DNA from: Hemerocallis citrina
Taxonomy: Eukaryota; Streptophyta; Magnoliopsida; Asparagales; Asphodelaceae
Assembly (NCBI GenBank): GCA_017893485.1
Contig: CM030368.1
Coordinates: forward strand, 112,858,220 to 112,922,219
DNA length: 64,000 bases
Direction of reading: 5' to 3'
Under the pieces are notes generated by a model that was not told the origin of the DNA, made no database searches, and saw nothing but the letters and a program-made list of their open reading frames with translations. Position 1 is the stretch's first letter, and each line of letters begins with the position of its first letter. The position numbers and the translations under genes are program-made. Of this stretch, positions 55,416 to 64,000 are shown piece by piece.

Positions 55416-55790
55416 GCATCTGGTGAGGATCAGGCGCGAATCACGAGGAGAAACTGGTTTTCTCCAATACGCTGCTCGGTGCCACGTTTGGTCGGTGTCA
55501 AGTCACCGGGGGGCGTGGCATCATCTAGGTCGTCTGACAAGGACCAGGCACGAATCACAACGAAAACGGCGTGGTTCATGAGAATAAAATGATTTCTGTC
55601 GATGCGGCCATATCTGAGCCGTCTGATTGAGGTTCAGGCGCAAATCACGAGGAGAAACTAGTTTTTCTCCAATACGCTGCTTGGTGCCACGTTTGGTCGG
55701 TGTCAAGTCACTGGGGGACATAGCTTCATCTGAGCCGCTCGATCTTAGTTGGGCGCGAAAGTTGAAGCGACCGATCAGTTTGCAATTTCT
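55416..55790. repeat. Divergent continuation of the 136-bp array
   Basis: Three irregular units share CGGTGCCACGTTTGGTCGGTGTCAAGTCAC with the array but have a different half (CAGGCGCGAATCACGAGGAGAAAC). It runs up to the promoter region of the antisense ORF. Confidence 0.75.
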
Positions 55791-55902
55791 AGGGCGTCGC
55801 ATAAGATTCCATCCTTTGGCCTTCCGTCGTTACGTCTTCTTGGGCTTTTGACGTTTGCTCGGCCTAATTGTTTCAGAAGCCCAAGCAGCCTCGCTTTCAG
55901 CA

Positions 55903-55909
55903 CTATAAG
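55903..55909 (+). promoter_or_regulatory. Candidate TATA box of the Tat antisense ORF
   Basis: CTATAAG in CAGCACTATAAGTCTGCC is followed about 25 bp later by a long pyrimidine tract (55920-55960), then about 150 bp of leader before the ATG at 56116. A donor-like CGGTAAGT lies at 56081-56088. Confidence 0.4.
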
Positions 55910-56115
55910 TCTGCCTTGCCTCACTCATTTTTTTCACTTCTTCACTTTTTACTCTTTTAAAGTTTTTACTCTCGAGTAGTGCTACTAGCGGGGATCTTTG
56001 CTCTCGAGCGGTGCTGCTAGCGGTCGTGGCCAGGCGTCTTGGTTTATCGGTGAGATATTCCAACTGTAGTTGTCACATCACGGTAAGTTATTCCCTCTTT
56101 CGTATTCTTAGCGAT

Positions 56116-57051
56116 ATGTCTAGGGTATCTTCGTGGAGTGAGACCTCTACCTTGGAGCACGAAGAGGGGTAGTCACTGGCCCCGGTTCAGAGCGTGGACA
56201 AGGGGAAGGCGGTGGTTAAACCGGTGAAGTCGGTGACCATAGTAGAACCGGAGCATAGGGCCGGGGCATTGGGTCGGCTCCCCGGCCCCTTGTCGAACCT
56301 CAGGGGAGTGAGGTAGTACTCTCCTGAACTTCTGGCGAAGGTGGTACACGGGAGGTCCGCATCATATGAAGAGGGTAGGGCAAGGGAGGTCACCGAGGTC
56401 GATGACGTCCCCTCGATGTTGACGGAGAAGGACCCGGTCCGGATCCGAAGGAGCTTTCAGATCCCGAAGGAATTTGTGCTTCTTCTTCCGGTCCCAGGCA
56501 TCCAAGCTTGCACACCACTGTCTCCTAACACGTGCATGTTTTCCTTCGATGCCTTCTTTGCCAGGTTGCGCCTGCCCATGCACCCGTTCATCATGGAGGT
56601 TCTGTAGTTCTATGGTCTGAGTCCGGTACAATACATGCCGAATATGTGGCGGCATGTCACCGGCTTCATCCTCCAATGTGAGGCAATAGGAATCGCGCCC
56701 CAACTCATCATCCTTTGGGGTATGTACCGTATTCATCGAAAAAGTAGAAATGAGTATCGTTACTATTTGCCGCCGAAGCGGGGGGTGAAATTGATCGAGA
56801 ATCCAGAGTCTATCAAATTTTGGAAGGAGAAGTACTTCCTAGTTCAAGGCGAAACTCCGTGGACTATCCCGACCATGTGGAGGGAAGAGGTATCGAAGTG
56901 GGCGAAGACTGACCCAACCTTGACTCTGGAGGAAGAAGACACCGTGGCCAAGCTTATGGCTCGAGATCCACTTGGGTGGAAGGAGGTAACCGAGGAAGTC
57001 CTCTATTGTGGGGGTCTCACTCCGATCGACCCTAGTATGCTTCGCCTTTAA
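56116..57051 (+). pseudogene. Tat antisense ORF, N-terminal domain (putative gypsy-type transposon domain)
   Basis: One plus-strand frame runs from ATG 56116 to TAA 57049-57051 with only three interruptions, all TAG (56170, 56314, 56605). Its text (ARLRLPMHPFIMEVL, then MPNMWRHVTGFILQCEAIGI, then PTMWREEVSKWAKTDP) is of the plant putative gypsy-type transposon domain (Pfam PF04195), found in the antisense ORF of Retand-like Tat elements. Function is unknown. The ORF lies opposite to pol, between pol and the end of the element, in the family's usual place. Stops of a single kind suggest decay by C-to-T change at CAG codons. It is a pseudogene in this copy. Confidence 0.75.
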
Positions 57052-57121
57052 ATTTTTGTCTTTGCTTTCCTATTTAAGTCTCAACTTCTTCGTAAGCTAA
57101 TACTTGTCTTTCTTCTTTTAC

Positions 57122-57558
57122 AGAGACTCCAGGCATGGACTTGAAGGCGATGCTCTCGAACCGAACCGGGGTGGCATACGAGGCCCCCGACGGCAAGAAG
57201 AGGAAGCGAACTTCCTCGAACCCTTCTTCTATGCGACCCGGATCATTACTTTGGAACCGGAGTTGCAGACCCCTGTCATTTCCCCCGTTGTGACTACTGA
57301 AGGGACTTCCCTCAAGCAGGTCTTGGCGCTTGAAGCTCCCCCTCTGACCACAGCAGCAGAGAGCATACTGACCGAGGAGTATAAGAGGCTATTCATCCCT
57401 GACTGGCGAGTTTTGAGGCACGATGGCTTCTTCAGGGATGCCATCAGCTGTATGCAGGCGATTCGGCATTTACCACCCCTAAATACAGGGCTGTGCTGAA
57501 GGCGGGGACGGTTGGTGACGACGCCCTCGAAATCGCTAAGGCCTCTATGACGATAAGT
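57122..57558 (+). pseudogene. Tat antisense ORF, middle part
   Basis: After a T-rich stretch ending TTCTTCTTTTACAG (57121), a good plant acceptor, the plus strand encodes GDALEPNRGGIRGPRRQEEE and FIPDWRVLRHDGFFRDAISC, then after a frame change KYRAVLKAGTVGDDALEIAK. The second phrase looks like the linker commonly seen in these proteins. The donor for the upstream intron is not obvious. A candidate donor for the next intron is GATAA|GTTGAC (57555). Confidence 0.55.
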
Positions 57559-57643
57559 TGACTCCGACCCATCTCTCTTTGAGTCTGCCCCTTTTGTTTC
57601 TCTTTATGTTTAGTGCTTGCATGGTTCTGCACTTCGTGCAGAT

Positions 57644-58151
57644 GACTTGCCATTTCAGTCATATGCTGGAGCAAATCACCGAACAGGAGAAAAAGTTGAA
57701 GATGGCTAGCGACAAGGACCGAACCGAGCGAGCCAAGGCCGTAAAGATGTTCGAGGTTAAGAGGCATTTGGCCGAGTCGCAAGCAGTGGATATCCAAGCT
57801 CTCGAGGCCGCCCTTGCCGCTGTAAAGGATCAACTCGCCTTGGAGAAGAAGAGGGCGGACAGAGAAGCCGAGCTGGTTGCCAAAGAGAAGGATGCGACCG
57901 TAAAGACCACCAAGGATGCAGTTTGGGAGAAGGAGGCAGCGGTGCTGGCGGCTTCGGAGGCCGTCAGAGAGGAGGCGAAGGCTCACATGCGAACCAACAT
58001 GCAGTAGTCCTACGCACGAGCTCTGAAGCACGTTGCTGTTCGTGTCCCCGGGTTCGATGGTGCGGGGTACATCATCTACGACCCCCTTGAGGACGACGCT
58101 GCTCCTATAACCGAGGGGGCAGCAGAGGTCAAAGGAGAGGGAGAAGAAAAA

Positions 58152-58182
<31 letters not shown>

Positions 58183-58241
58183 AAGAAAAAGGCGGGGGTG
58201 AAGTCGCTGCTAAGGAGCCTCCCACCGAGGTGGCCCCCTGA
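57644..58241 (+). pseudogene. Tat antisense ORF, coiled coil and acidic tail
   Basis: After the acceptor CACTTCGTGCAG (57643) the frame encodes about 120 residues rich in A, E, K and Q with heptad-like spacing (LEQITEQEKKLKMA, VKDQLALEKKRADREAELVA), a likely coiled coil. TAG at 58005-58007 interrupts it, then it continues (YARALKHVAVRVPGFDGAGY) to an acidic GAA/GAG run (58154-58187), a TAA at 58152 and an end at 58241. The T-rich text after it looks like a 3' untranslated region. Confidence 0.6.
58154..58187. repeat. GAA microsatellite
   Basis: About 11 AAG/GAA units encoding a glutamate run at the end of the antisense ORF. Confidence 0.9.
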
Positions 58242-58475
58242 TCCCCCTTGTATTTCCCTTCTTGTTCTCTCTTTTTGTTTTTATTTTCGCATGTAAGCCT
58301 TGTAGTGGACTGGCAACCGCCTTATGTATTAGCGAACATCTTGGAATGAAAAGAAAACTCTTTTTTGGCTAAGAGTTGGAGTGTTTTGTCTTTGAGTGGC
58401 CTTGTAGCTTGAATGTATTCTCTTGTGGACTTGCTTCTTGATATGAAGAGATTTTACTTCTTTCGTTCCCCTCAG

Positions 58476-59228
58476 GATCGCATCGTGGCTCGTCTTCGTG
58501 TTGAACTCAAGGTTGCCAAGTTAAGGCTTTCGCGAAGTCAGGAGCAACCTCGTAAAGCGGAGTCTGAGCTTAGTTATCTGAGGTCGATCCTTGCTCGTCG
58601 CAACATAGAGGTCAAACAGTTGGAAGAGGGGCGTCATGAGGCGGAGCCTAAAGGCGAGGAAGCTGGTACATCGATGGCTGTCAACCTCGGCTTGAGACTC
58701 TCATATCTTCGTCGTTCTCTATGTCAGACCATTATGGAGAGGGATGAACTGGAGAAGGTGGTTGTTGAAAAGAGCATCGAGGTTGCTCATCTACGGCGGA
58801 CAATCTCCAATGCCTCTCGTGGGACAGGGTTAATGTGGTTGCCACGTCTGGAGATAAACGTCACAAAAATCTCACTTAGGGAGCGGATTGTTGAGCTAGA
58901 GAAGGAGAATGCTCGTCTGCAATGGCTATCTAAGAGAAGCAATGTCAGGACCACTTCCTGTACCCTGAAGGGGTATGCTCGAGGAATATCATTCTGCCGA
59001 CCTACGCTTCGCTCCCCCCTGGTACCTCGAAGCCCTGGAGAAGCGCAAAGTAGTGTGGCCGCTTCGTCGAGTGGAACATCTATTGGGGCCACCGTTAGGT
59101 CGGGGTCAAACGATGCTTCTCAATTCGCTAGCCTGGGGCTGTCCGCAGAGCTGGGGCAGAGACAACACGGTATTCGTCGTCCTCGTGTATCGCTCAAGAG
59201 AAGCATTCCCATCCCCAGAAGATACTAG
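58476..59228 (+). CDS. Second coiled-coil ORF of the Tat antisense region
   Basis: An uninterrupted plus-strand frame of about 250 residues follows the acceptor TTCCCCTCAG (58475). An in-frame ATG at 58413 could also start it (271 residues). Residues show a coiled-coil pattern (SELSYLRSILARRNIEVKQL; RIVELEKENARLQWL) and a serine-rich end (GEAQSSVAASSSGTS). Pieces of it recur at 44975-45881 and 38331-38597 with the protein text better kept than the DNA, so it was probably coding in the ancestor. It may be the last exon of the antisense gene or a separate ORF. Function unknown. No pol-like motif. Confidence 0.5.
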   Translation, partial: DRIVARLRVELKVAKLRLSRSQEQPRKAESELSYLRSILARRNIEVKQLEEGRHEAEPKGEEAGTSMAVNLGLRLSYLRRSLCQTIMERDELEKVVVEKSIEVAHLRRTISNASRGTGLMWLPRLEINVTKISLRERIVELEKENARLQWLSKRSNVRTTSCTLKGYARGISFCRPTLRSPLVPRSPGEAQSSVAASSSGTSIGATVRSGSNDASQFASLGLSAELGQRQHGIRRPRVSLKRSIPIPRRY

Positions 59229-59399
59229 GGATAAGTCTGGTAGTTTTGTGCCGCCTCGTATGAATTTTGGCCTTTGGTAGAAGTCGTCTTCTTTTTGTAG
59301 AGCTTGTATGTCGAATGATACTTGTAATCACAATTTTGATCAAATAATACAAGACTTCTTCTGAGTGCTCGCTGCCTCATTTATGCTTTGTAAGTGTTT

Positions 59400-60110
59400 C
59401 AACAGTTGTGGGAGCTATTCCAAATGGCGAACCACTTCATACTCGCTCGTAAGCAAGTAGTCGAAGCAGGATCGAGCCAAGTGTTGGACTCCAAACCCGT
59501 CATTTAAGAGAGAACCAACGGTTGTGGGAGCAATTCCGAATGGCGAACCACTTCATACTTACTTGTAAGCAAGTATTTAAATCGGAATCGAGCCAAGTGT
59601 TGGACTCTGAACTCGTCGTTTAAGAGAGAACCAACGATTGTGGGAGCAATTCCGAATGGCGAACCACTTCATACTTACTTGTAAGCAAGTATTTAAAGCT
59701 GAATCGAGTCAAGTGTTGGACTCCGAACTCGTCGTTTAAGAGATAACCAACGGTTGTGGTAGCAATTTTGAATGGCGAACCGCTTCGCACTTACTTGTAA
59801 GCAAGTATTTAAAACGGAATCAAGCTAAGTCTTGGACTCCGAACTCGTCATTTAAGAGAGAAGCAATGGTTGTGGGAGCAATTCCGAATGGCGAACTGCT
59901 TCGTACTCATTTGTAAGCAAGTATTTAAAGTAGAATCGAGCCAAGTGTTGGACTCCGAACTCGTCGTTTAAGAGAGAACCAACGGTTGTGGGAGCAATTC
60001 TGAATGGTGATCCGCCTTGTACTCGCTTAGAAGCAAGTAGTGGAAGCGAAGTCGAACCAAGTGTTGGACTCCGAGCACGTTGTTTTAATGAGATTTTTTT
60101 ATAAGTAGAG
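59400..60110. repeat. ~116-bp tandem array 3' of Tat pol (copy T)
   Basis: GTTGTGGGAGCAATTCCGAA (with small changes) recurs at about 59404, 59521, 59637, 59753, 59869 and 59984, a period of 115-117 bp. Each unit has TTACTTGTAAGCAAGTATTT, itself a short palindrome, and TTGGACTCCGAACTCGTCGT. It is the reverse-strand relative of the ~107-bp array of copy K, sharing TTCGCCATTCGGA and GAGTTCGGAGTCCA on the minus strand. 59229-59399 and 60111-60323 are single-copy spacer. Confidence 0.9.
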
Positions 60111-60323
60111 TTAGACTACTCCAAAATGGAAAATTTGCTAAGTAGAGACAGACGACTCAAAAAATAGAAAACTTGTGGGGGACAGATTTCTTCTTATTGA
60201 GAACAACTGGGCGGCCGCTTCTAAGTTGCGAGCTGCCTTTACATTTTGATATGAGGAAAATACAAGAAAGGACTTTAGACATGGCTTCTGGAGCGCTCTT
60301 GGGGAAGTTGCTTGGAGCGGTGT

Positions 60324-61470
60324 TTAGACACCCTCTCGGTACTTCATCAAGTGCTCCACGTTCCACGTCCTCGGCATCTTCCTGCCCCCCGGGTCTTTGA
60401 GTTGATACGCTCCCAGGCAAATAACTCTGGAGACCCTATATGGCGCTTCCCAGTTGGGTACCAACTTTCCTCTTTTGCCTGGATCGGAGATTGACAACTT
60501 TCTGAGCACTAAATCACCCTCTTTTAGGTTGGCTGGCCGTACCCTCTTATTGTAAGCCTGAGTGATCCTACGGTGGTAGGTCTCTTGCTGAATTACGGCT
60601 CTCTCGCGAACTTCGTTAATAAGGTCAAGGCAGTTGCGAAACTAGTTCGCATTCTGCACTTTACTGTAAGCTATGTGTCGGGGTGAAGGCAGGCCCATTT
60701 CCAAAGAAATGAGAGCTTCGGATCCATATGTAAGGTTAAAAGGGGACTCTCCTATTGGAGTTCTTTTGGTGGTGTGATAGTTCCAAAGCACAATGGGGAG
60801 TTGTTCTACCTATAGCCCGTTTGTGGACTTGTCAAGCCTCTTCTTCAAGCCAGAGAGGATTTGTTGGTTCGCGTTCTCTGCTTGGCCATTGGAGTGGGGG
60901 TGGGCCACCGAAGAGAGCCGCTGCTGAATGTCGAGGTCGGTGCAAAAGTCACGAAAGGTCGCCCTCATGAACTGAGTTCTGTTGTTGGTTACGAGGATGC
61001 GAGGTACCCCAAACTGACAGACGATGTTCTTCCAAAAGAACTTCTGGACCTTGTGCTTGGTGATTGTCGAAAGAGGTTCAGCCTCGATCCATTTTGAGAA
61101 GTAGTCTATTGCTACCACTAAGAACTTCAGTTGGCTCGGTGCTGGAGGGAAAGGTCCGAGCAAATCCATTCCCCACATCGCGAAGGGGATTGGACTCACC
61201 AAGGAAGCGAGTTGTGCTTAGGGCAGGCGACGGATTGGGGCAAACTACTGGCAGGAGTCGTACTGGCGGACGTACTCCTAAGAGTCGCTTAGTAGTGTGG
61301 GCCAGAAGTAGCCGTAGTTCAAGAGTTTCCAGACGAGGGACCTTGCTCCCAAATGCGCACCACATAGCCCATCATGGGCCTCCTTAAGGGCGTAGAGCGC
61401 TTCCTTCGGGGAGAGGCATCTCAGATAGGGTCGCCTGCCTATCTGGGTGTAGGAGCATTTGTACATGACC
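60324..61470 (-). pseudogene. Integrase, Tat copy T
   Basis: The zinc-binding part (EAHDGLCGAHLGARSL) lies at 61278-61466, the core at 60810-61202 and the C-terminal part at 60324-60560. The first acidic residue (MDLLGPFP) and the last (NGQAENAN) are present. The middle one is replaced by asparagine (VTNNRTQF), as in copy K. Stops after LLSDS and after TNGL break the frame. Confidence 0.85.
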
Positions 61471-61736
61471 CCGTCCAGGAGTGTTTACTGCTCGGTTCAT
61501 GTCCTGATCCTCCTTGCCTCTTTCGGATCTTTGGGAAGGACTCCATCTCAGAGGTACTCGAAGAGGGGCTTCATCCAGTTTTCCCCAAGTGTTAGGGGGT
61601 AGGCTTCCATTGGCTCCGAGCCGTCTTCGTCAATGCTTGGTTTGAGAAGGACCTCTATCAAAACGGTCCGTTCTAGACCTTGGAGAGACGAGGAGGCGAG
61701 CTTAGAGAGGGCATCCGCTTGTGCGTTTTCCTCTCA

Positions 61737-62075
61737 GGGAACCCGCTGGGGTTGAACATCTTCAAATAGAACTAGAAGCTCCCTCACCTTTGCCAAGTAC
61801 CTGGCCATACGGTCATCTCTCGCCTCGTATTCCCTGGACACCTGGTTGACCACTAACTGGGAGTCACTAAAGACCCTTACGCGTTCGGCACCTGCCTTGC
61901 AAGCCATGCAGAGCCCCGCTATGAGGGCCTCATACTCTGCCTCATTGTTTGATACCGGGAAGTTTAGGCGGAAGGAGTATTGGAGGACAAAAGCATCAGG
62001 GCCAGTCAGGATGATGCCAACCCCTCTTCCATCAGCATAAGAGGACCCGTCTACATAAACGGTCCAGACAAAGGG
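61737..62075 (-). pseudogene. Second, archaeal-type RNase H, Tat copy T
   Basis: WTVYVDGSSYADGRGVGIIL, SNNEAEYEALIAGL and VFSDSQLVVNQV carry the D, E and D expected of the extra RNase H that marks the Tat lineage. The frame is open here and ends ELLVLFEDVQPQRVP. Confidence 0.85.
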
Positions 62076-62079
62076 GTTG

Positions 62080-62738
62080 ACAGACGACTCGCATGAGTCA
62101 GGGATGGTGTTCTCCACAATGAATTCGGCCAGAGCTTGGGCCTTTATTGCCGATCTAGGCTGGTAGCTGATGTCATGCTGACTCAGCTCGATGGACCACT
62201 TCATGAGCCGCCCGGAAATCTCGGGCTTGTGGAGAACTTGCTTCAGTGGCTGGTCGGTGAGGACGACCACCGAATGAGATTAGAAGTAAGGGCAGAGTTT
62301 TCAGGCTGCCATGACTAGGGCGAGGGCCATCTTCTCAAGTTTCGGGTAACGGAGTTCGGCGTCCCGAAGCACCTTACTCATGTAATAGATAGGCTTTGCG
62401 CCCCATTCTCTTCCCTTACAAGGACCACGCTGAGCGTCTGTTCCGAAGCGGCGAGATAGAGGTAGAGGACCTCCCCAGGTGTGGGCTTACTCAGAAGCGG
62501 GGGGTTAGCTAAATACTCCTTTAGCTTATTGAAGGATTCCAGCTGCTGTTGTCCCCATTCGAAGCCTTTAGCCCTCCTGAGGGCTTTGAAAAAGGGAAGG
62601 TACTTTTCCCCTGACTTGGAGAGGAATCGCCCGATTGCGGCGAGACGCCCCGTGAGCCTCTGCACCGCTTTAACATTGGAGGGGGAGCCATTTTGAGAAT
62701 GGCCTGGATCTTTTCGGGGTTGGCCTCTATATGCCCCT
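62080..62738 (-). pseudogene. RNase H (first), Tat copy T
   Basis: RLTGRLAAIGRFLSKSGEKY, then FFKALRRAKGFEW and LYLYLAASEQTLSVVLV, are the RT connection and start of the gypsy RNase H. A frame change at about 62400 leads to the part ending VVLTDQPLKQVLHKPEISGR. Tat elements usually carry a degenerate first RNase H next to a second one. Confidence 0.8.
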
Positions 62739-63700
62739 CTAGCTGACCATAAACCCTAGGAACTTGAACGATGAGACACCAAATGCACACTTGTTCGAGT
62801 TTAGTCTCATATTGTGCCTCCTGAGCACCCCGAAGGCTTCTTGAAGGTCGAGAGTGTGCTCCTGCTCCCGGGTGCTCTTGACCAACATGTCGTCTACGTA
62901 TACTTCCATGTTTTGGCCAATTTGGTCTTGGAAGACCCTATTCACAAGGTGTTGATAGGTAGCTCCCGCATTTTTCAAGCCGAACGGCATGACTTGGTAG
63001 TAATACAGGCCCTGGTCCATCACAAACGAGGTCTTCGGGATGTCAGGAGGGAACATTCGAATTTGGTTGTACCCCGAGAAAGCATCCATGAAACTGAGGA
63101 GCTTGTGCCCAGAGGTCACATCGATCAGGGCGTCGATGCTGCGAAGGGGAAAAGGGTCTTTCGGACATGCCTTGTTGATATCGGTAAAGTCAACACATAT
63201 CCTCCAGCTCCCGTTAGCGTTCTTGACCATCACCACATTGGAGAGCCACTCAGGGTAGTTTACCTCCTGGATAAATCGGGCGTTGAGGAGTTTCTCAACC
63301 TCCTCTTTGATTTCCTGTTGCCGCTCTGGAGCAAACTTCCACCTCTTCTGCTGGACAGGCTTGACCCCAGGGGTGACGCTTAGATGGTGCAGTGAGAGCT
63401 CCTCTGAGATCCCGGGCATATCGGCTGCAGTACAGGCGAAGAGGTCACGGTTCTCCTGTATGCACCGGGAGATGTCTTGCTTAATGGAGGGGGAGAGGGC
63501 CTTGCTGACGCGGAACTTCTTAGTGGCATCTTCTTCGGAGAAGGCCACTTCCTCCAATTCGTCCACAGGCTCGGAGATAGTTTGACCGCCTTCCTGAGGA
63601 AGTTCGAGCGCTTCCAAAGAGAGAACTGGACCCCCCATCGAGGTCATATAGCACTTCCGAGCCGCTTCTTGGCTTCCCCTCACCTCTCCCACTCCTGAGG
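62739..63700 (-). pseudogene. Reverse transcriptase, Tat copy T
   Basis: Part of a 381-residue frame (62739-63884). Seen motifs: PVQQKRWKFAPERQQEIKEE, WLSNVVMVKNANGSWRICVD, FMDAFSGYNQI, YYYQVMPFGLKNAGATYQ, and the active site YVDD at about residues 329-332, all intact. It ends in KFLGFMVS followed by a frame break. This is the best-kept protein domain in the window and the main support for the Tat assignment. Confidence 0.9.
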
Positions 63701-64000
63701 GCATGGGGAACTTCATCTTCAAGTGGTATGCTGAAGGGATGGCTTGAAGCACGACCAAACTTGGTCTACCCAGGATAAGATTATAGGCAGCCTTGACGTC
63801 GACCACCATAAAGTCCATTGGCTTCGTGCGAGTTACCGAGGCCTTTCCTGCCGTTACATCGAGGGTTATAACTCTCTCGATCATAACCGGGACCCTAGTG
63901 AACCCGTGGAGAGTGTAGCCTGCTGGCTTGAGCCAATCCCTCTACAGCTAGAGGCCCTTAAAAGCCTCCAAGAAAAGGATGTTGACGGAGCTGCCATTAT
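63700..64000 (-). pseudogene. Protease remnant, Tat copy T
   Basis: The minus strand from the window edge reads NGSSVNILFLEAF, the end of the Tat protease active-site motif, then two stops, then ERVITLDVTAG and YNLILGRPSL, the second conserved motif. The following YHLKMKFPMPSGVGEVRG is the spacer to RT. The first catalytic residue lies at the edge or outside the window. Confidence 0.75.

Larger units (their letters stand above)
60324..64000 (-). pseudogene. Tat/Retand-lineage gypsy pol, copy T (PR to INT), runs off the window
   Basis: Minus-strand pol in the order protease, RT, RNase H, second RNase H, integrase, ending EHLMKYREGV and stop. Gag lies beyond base 64000. It is much better kept than copy K, with RT in one 381-residue frame, but has stops in protease, RNase H and integrase. 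Downstream come the 116-bp array and the antisense ORF. The catalytic integrase residue is altered (see below), so this copy is dead. Confidence 0.9.

Noticed and set aside
56083..56110. An intron GTAAGT...TTCTTAG before the antisense ATG
   Set aside because: At 28 bp it is too short for a plant intron; the donor may be used with another acceptor or not at all.

Overview
This window is intergenic DNA from a plant, almost certainly a flowering plant with a repeat-rich genome. I find no host protein-coding gene, no intact tRNA or rRNA gene and no CRISPR array. Nearly every base can be assigned to Ty3/gypsy LTR retrotransposons. Two lineages are recognisable from their proteins: a Tekay/Del-like chromovirus (pol fragment at 6443-9306, minus strand) and the Tat/Retand lineage (pol at 33400-36923, plus strand, and 60324-64000, minus strand). 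Lineage names rest on recognised protein motifs, not on a database search.

Layout. 1-1938 is a minus-strand LTR cut by the window edge. 1939-16768 is a symmetric arrangement: LTR A (+), a Tekay pol fragment (-), LTR B (-), a short non-autonomous internal region and LTR C (-). 16893-31974 is the youngest-looking unit: a complete non-autonomous LTR element (N) with a 5-bp target duplication (CCTTA), two ~3.87-kb LTRs and a 2.9-kb non-coding interior; its 5' LTR holds a 4.44-kb solo LTR (M) with its own duplication (GCTGA). N sits in an older LTR (J), whose end at 33399 abuts a broken Tat element (K). K contains a 313-bp hAT-type MITE with an 8-bp target duplication and a ~107-bp tandem array, and is cut by a short non-autonomous element (LTRs D and E, 38598-44954). 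44955-46865 looks like an inverted piece of that junction. 46866-53211 is another LTR (G) carrying a 3.46-kb solo LTR (H, duplication CCCAT). 53212-53788 is an LTR start fragment. 53789-64000 is the 3' two thirds of a second Tat element (T) with an antisense ORF flanked on both sides by tandem arrays.

How it works together. None of the pol copies here is intact. The D/E, B/C and N units keep primer-binding sites but have no pol, so they must have been mobilised in trans. The Tekay-like non-autonomous units keep only a stub of protease plus the 3' end of pol. Their most striking feature is a sense-strand copy of the first ~55 nt of initiator tRNA-Met inside the internal region; this is the same tRNA that the PBS uses as primer. 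Three related copies end at the same tRNA position and a fourth, shorter one lies in element N. Other signals of note are a conserved stem-loop just before a splice-acceptor-like CAG in two LTR families, arrays of the palindrome CAGTCGACTG, a tract with about 25 GATC sites in 270 bp, and a spliced-looking Tat antisense gene.
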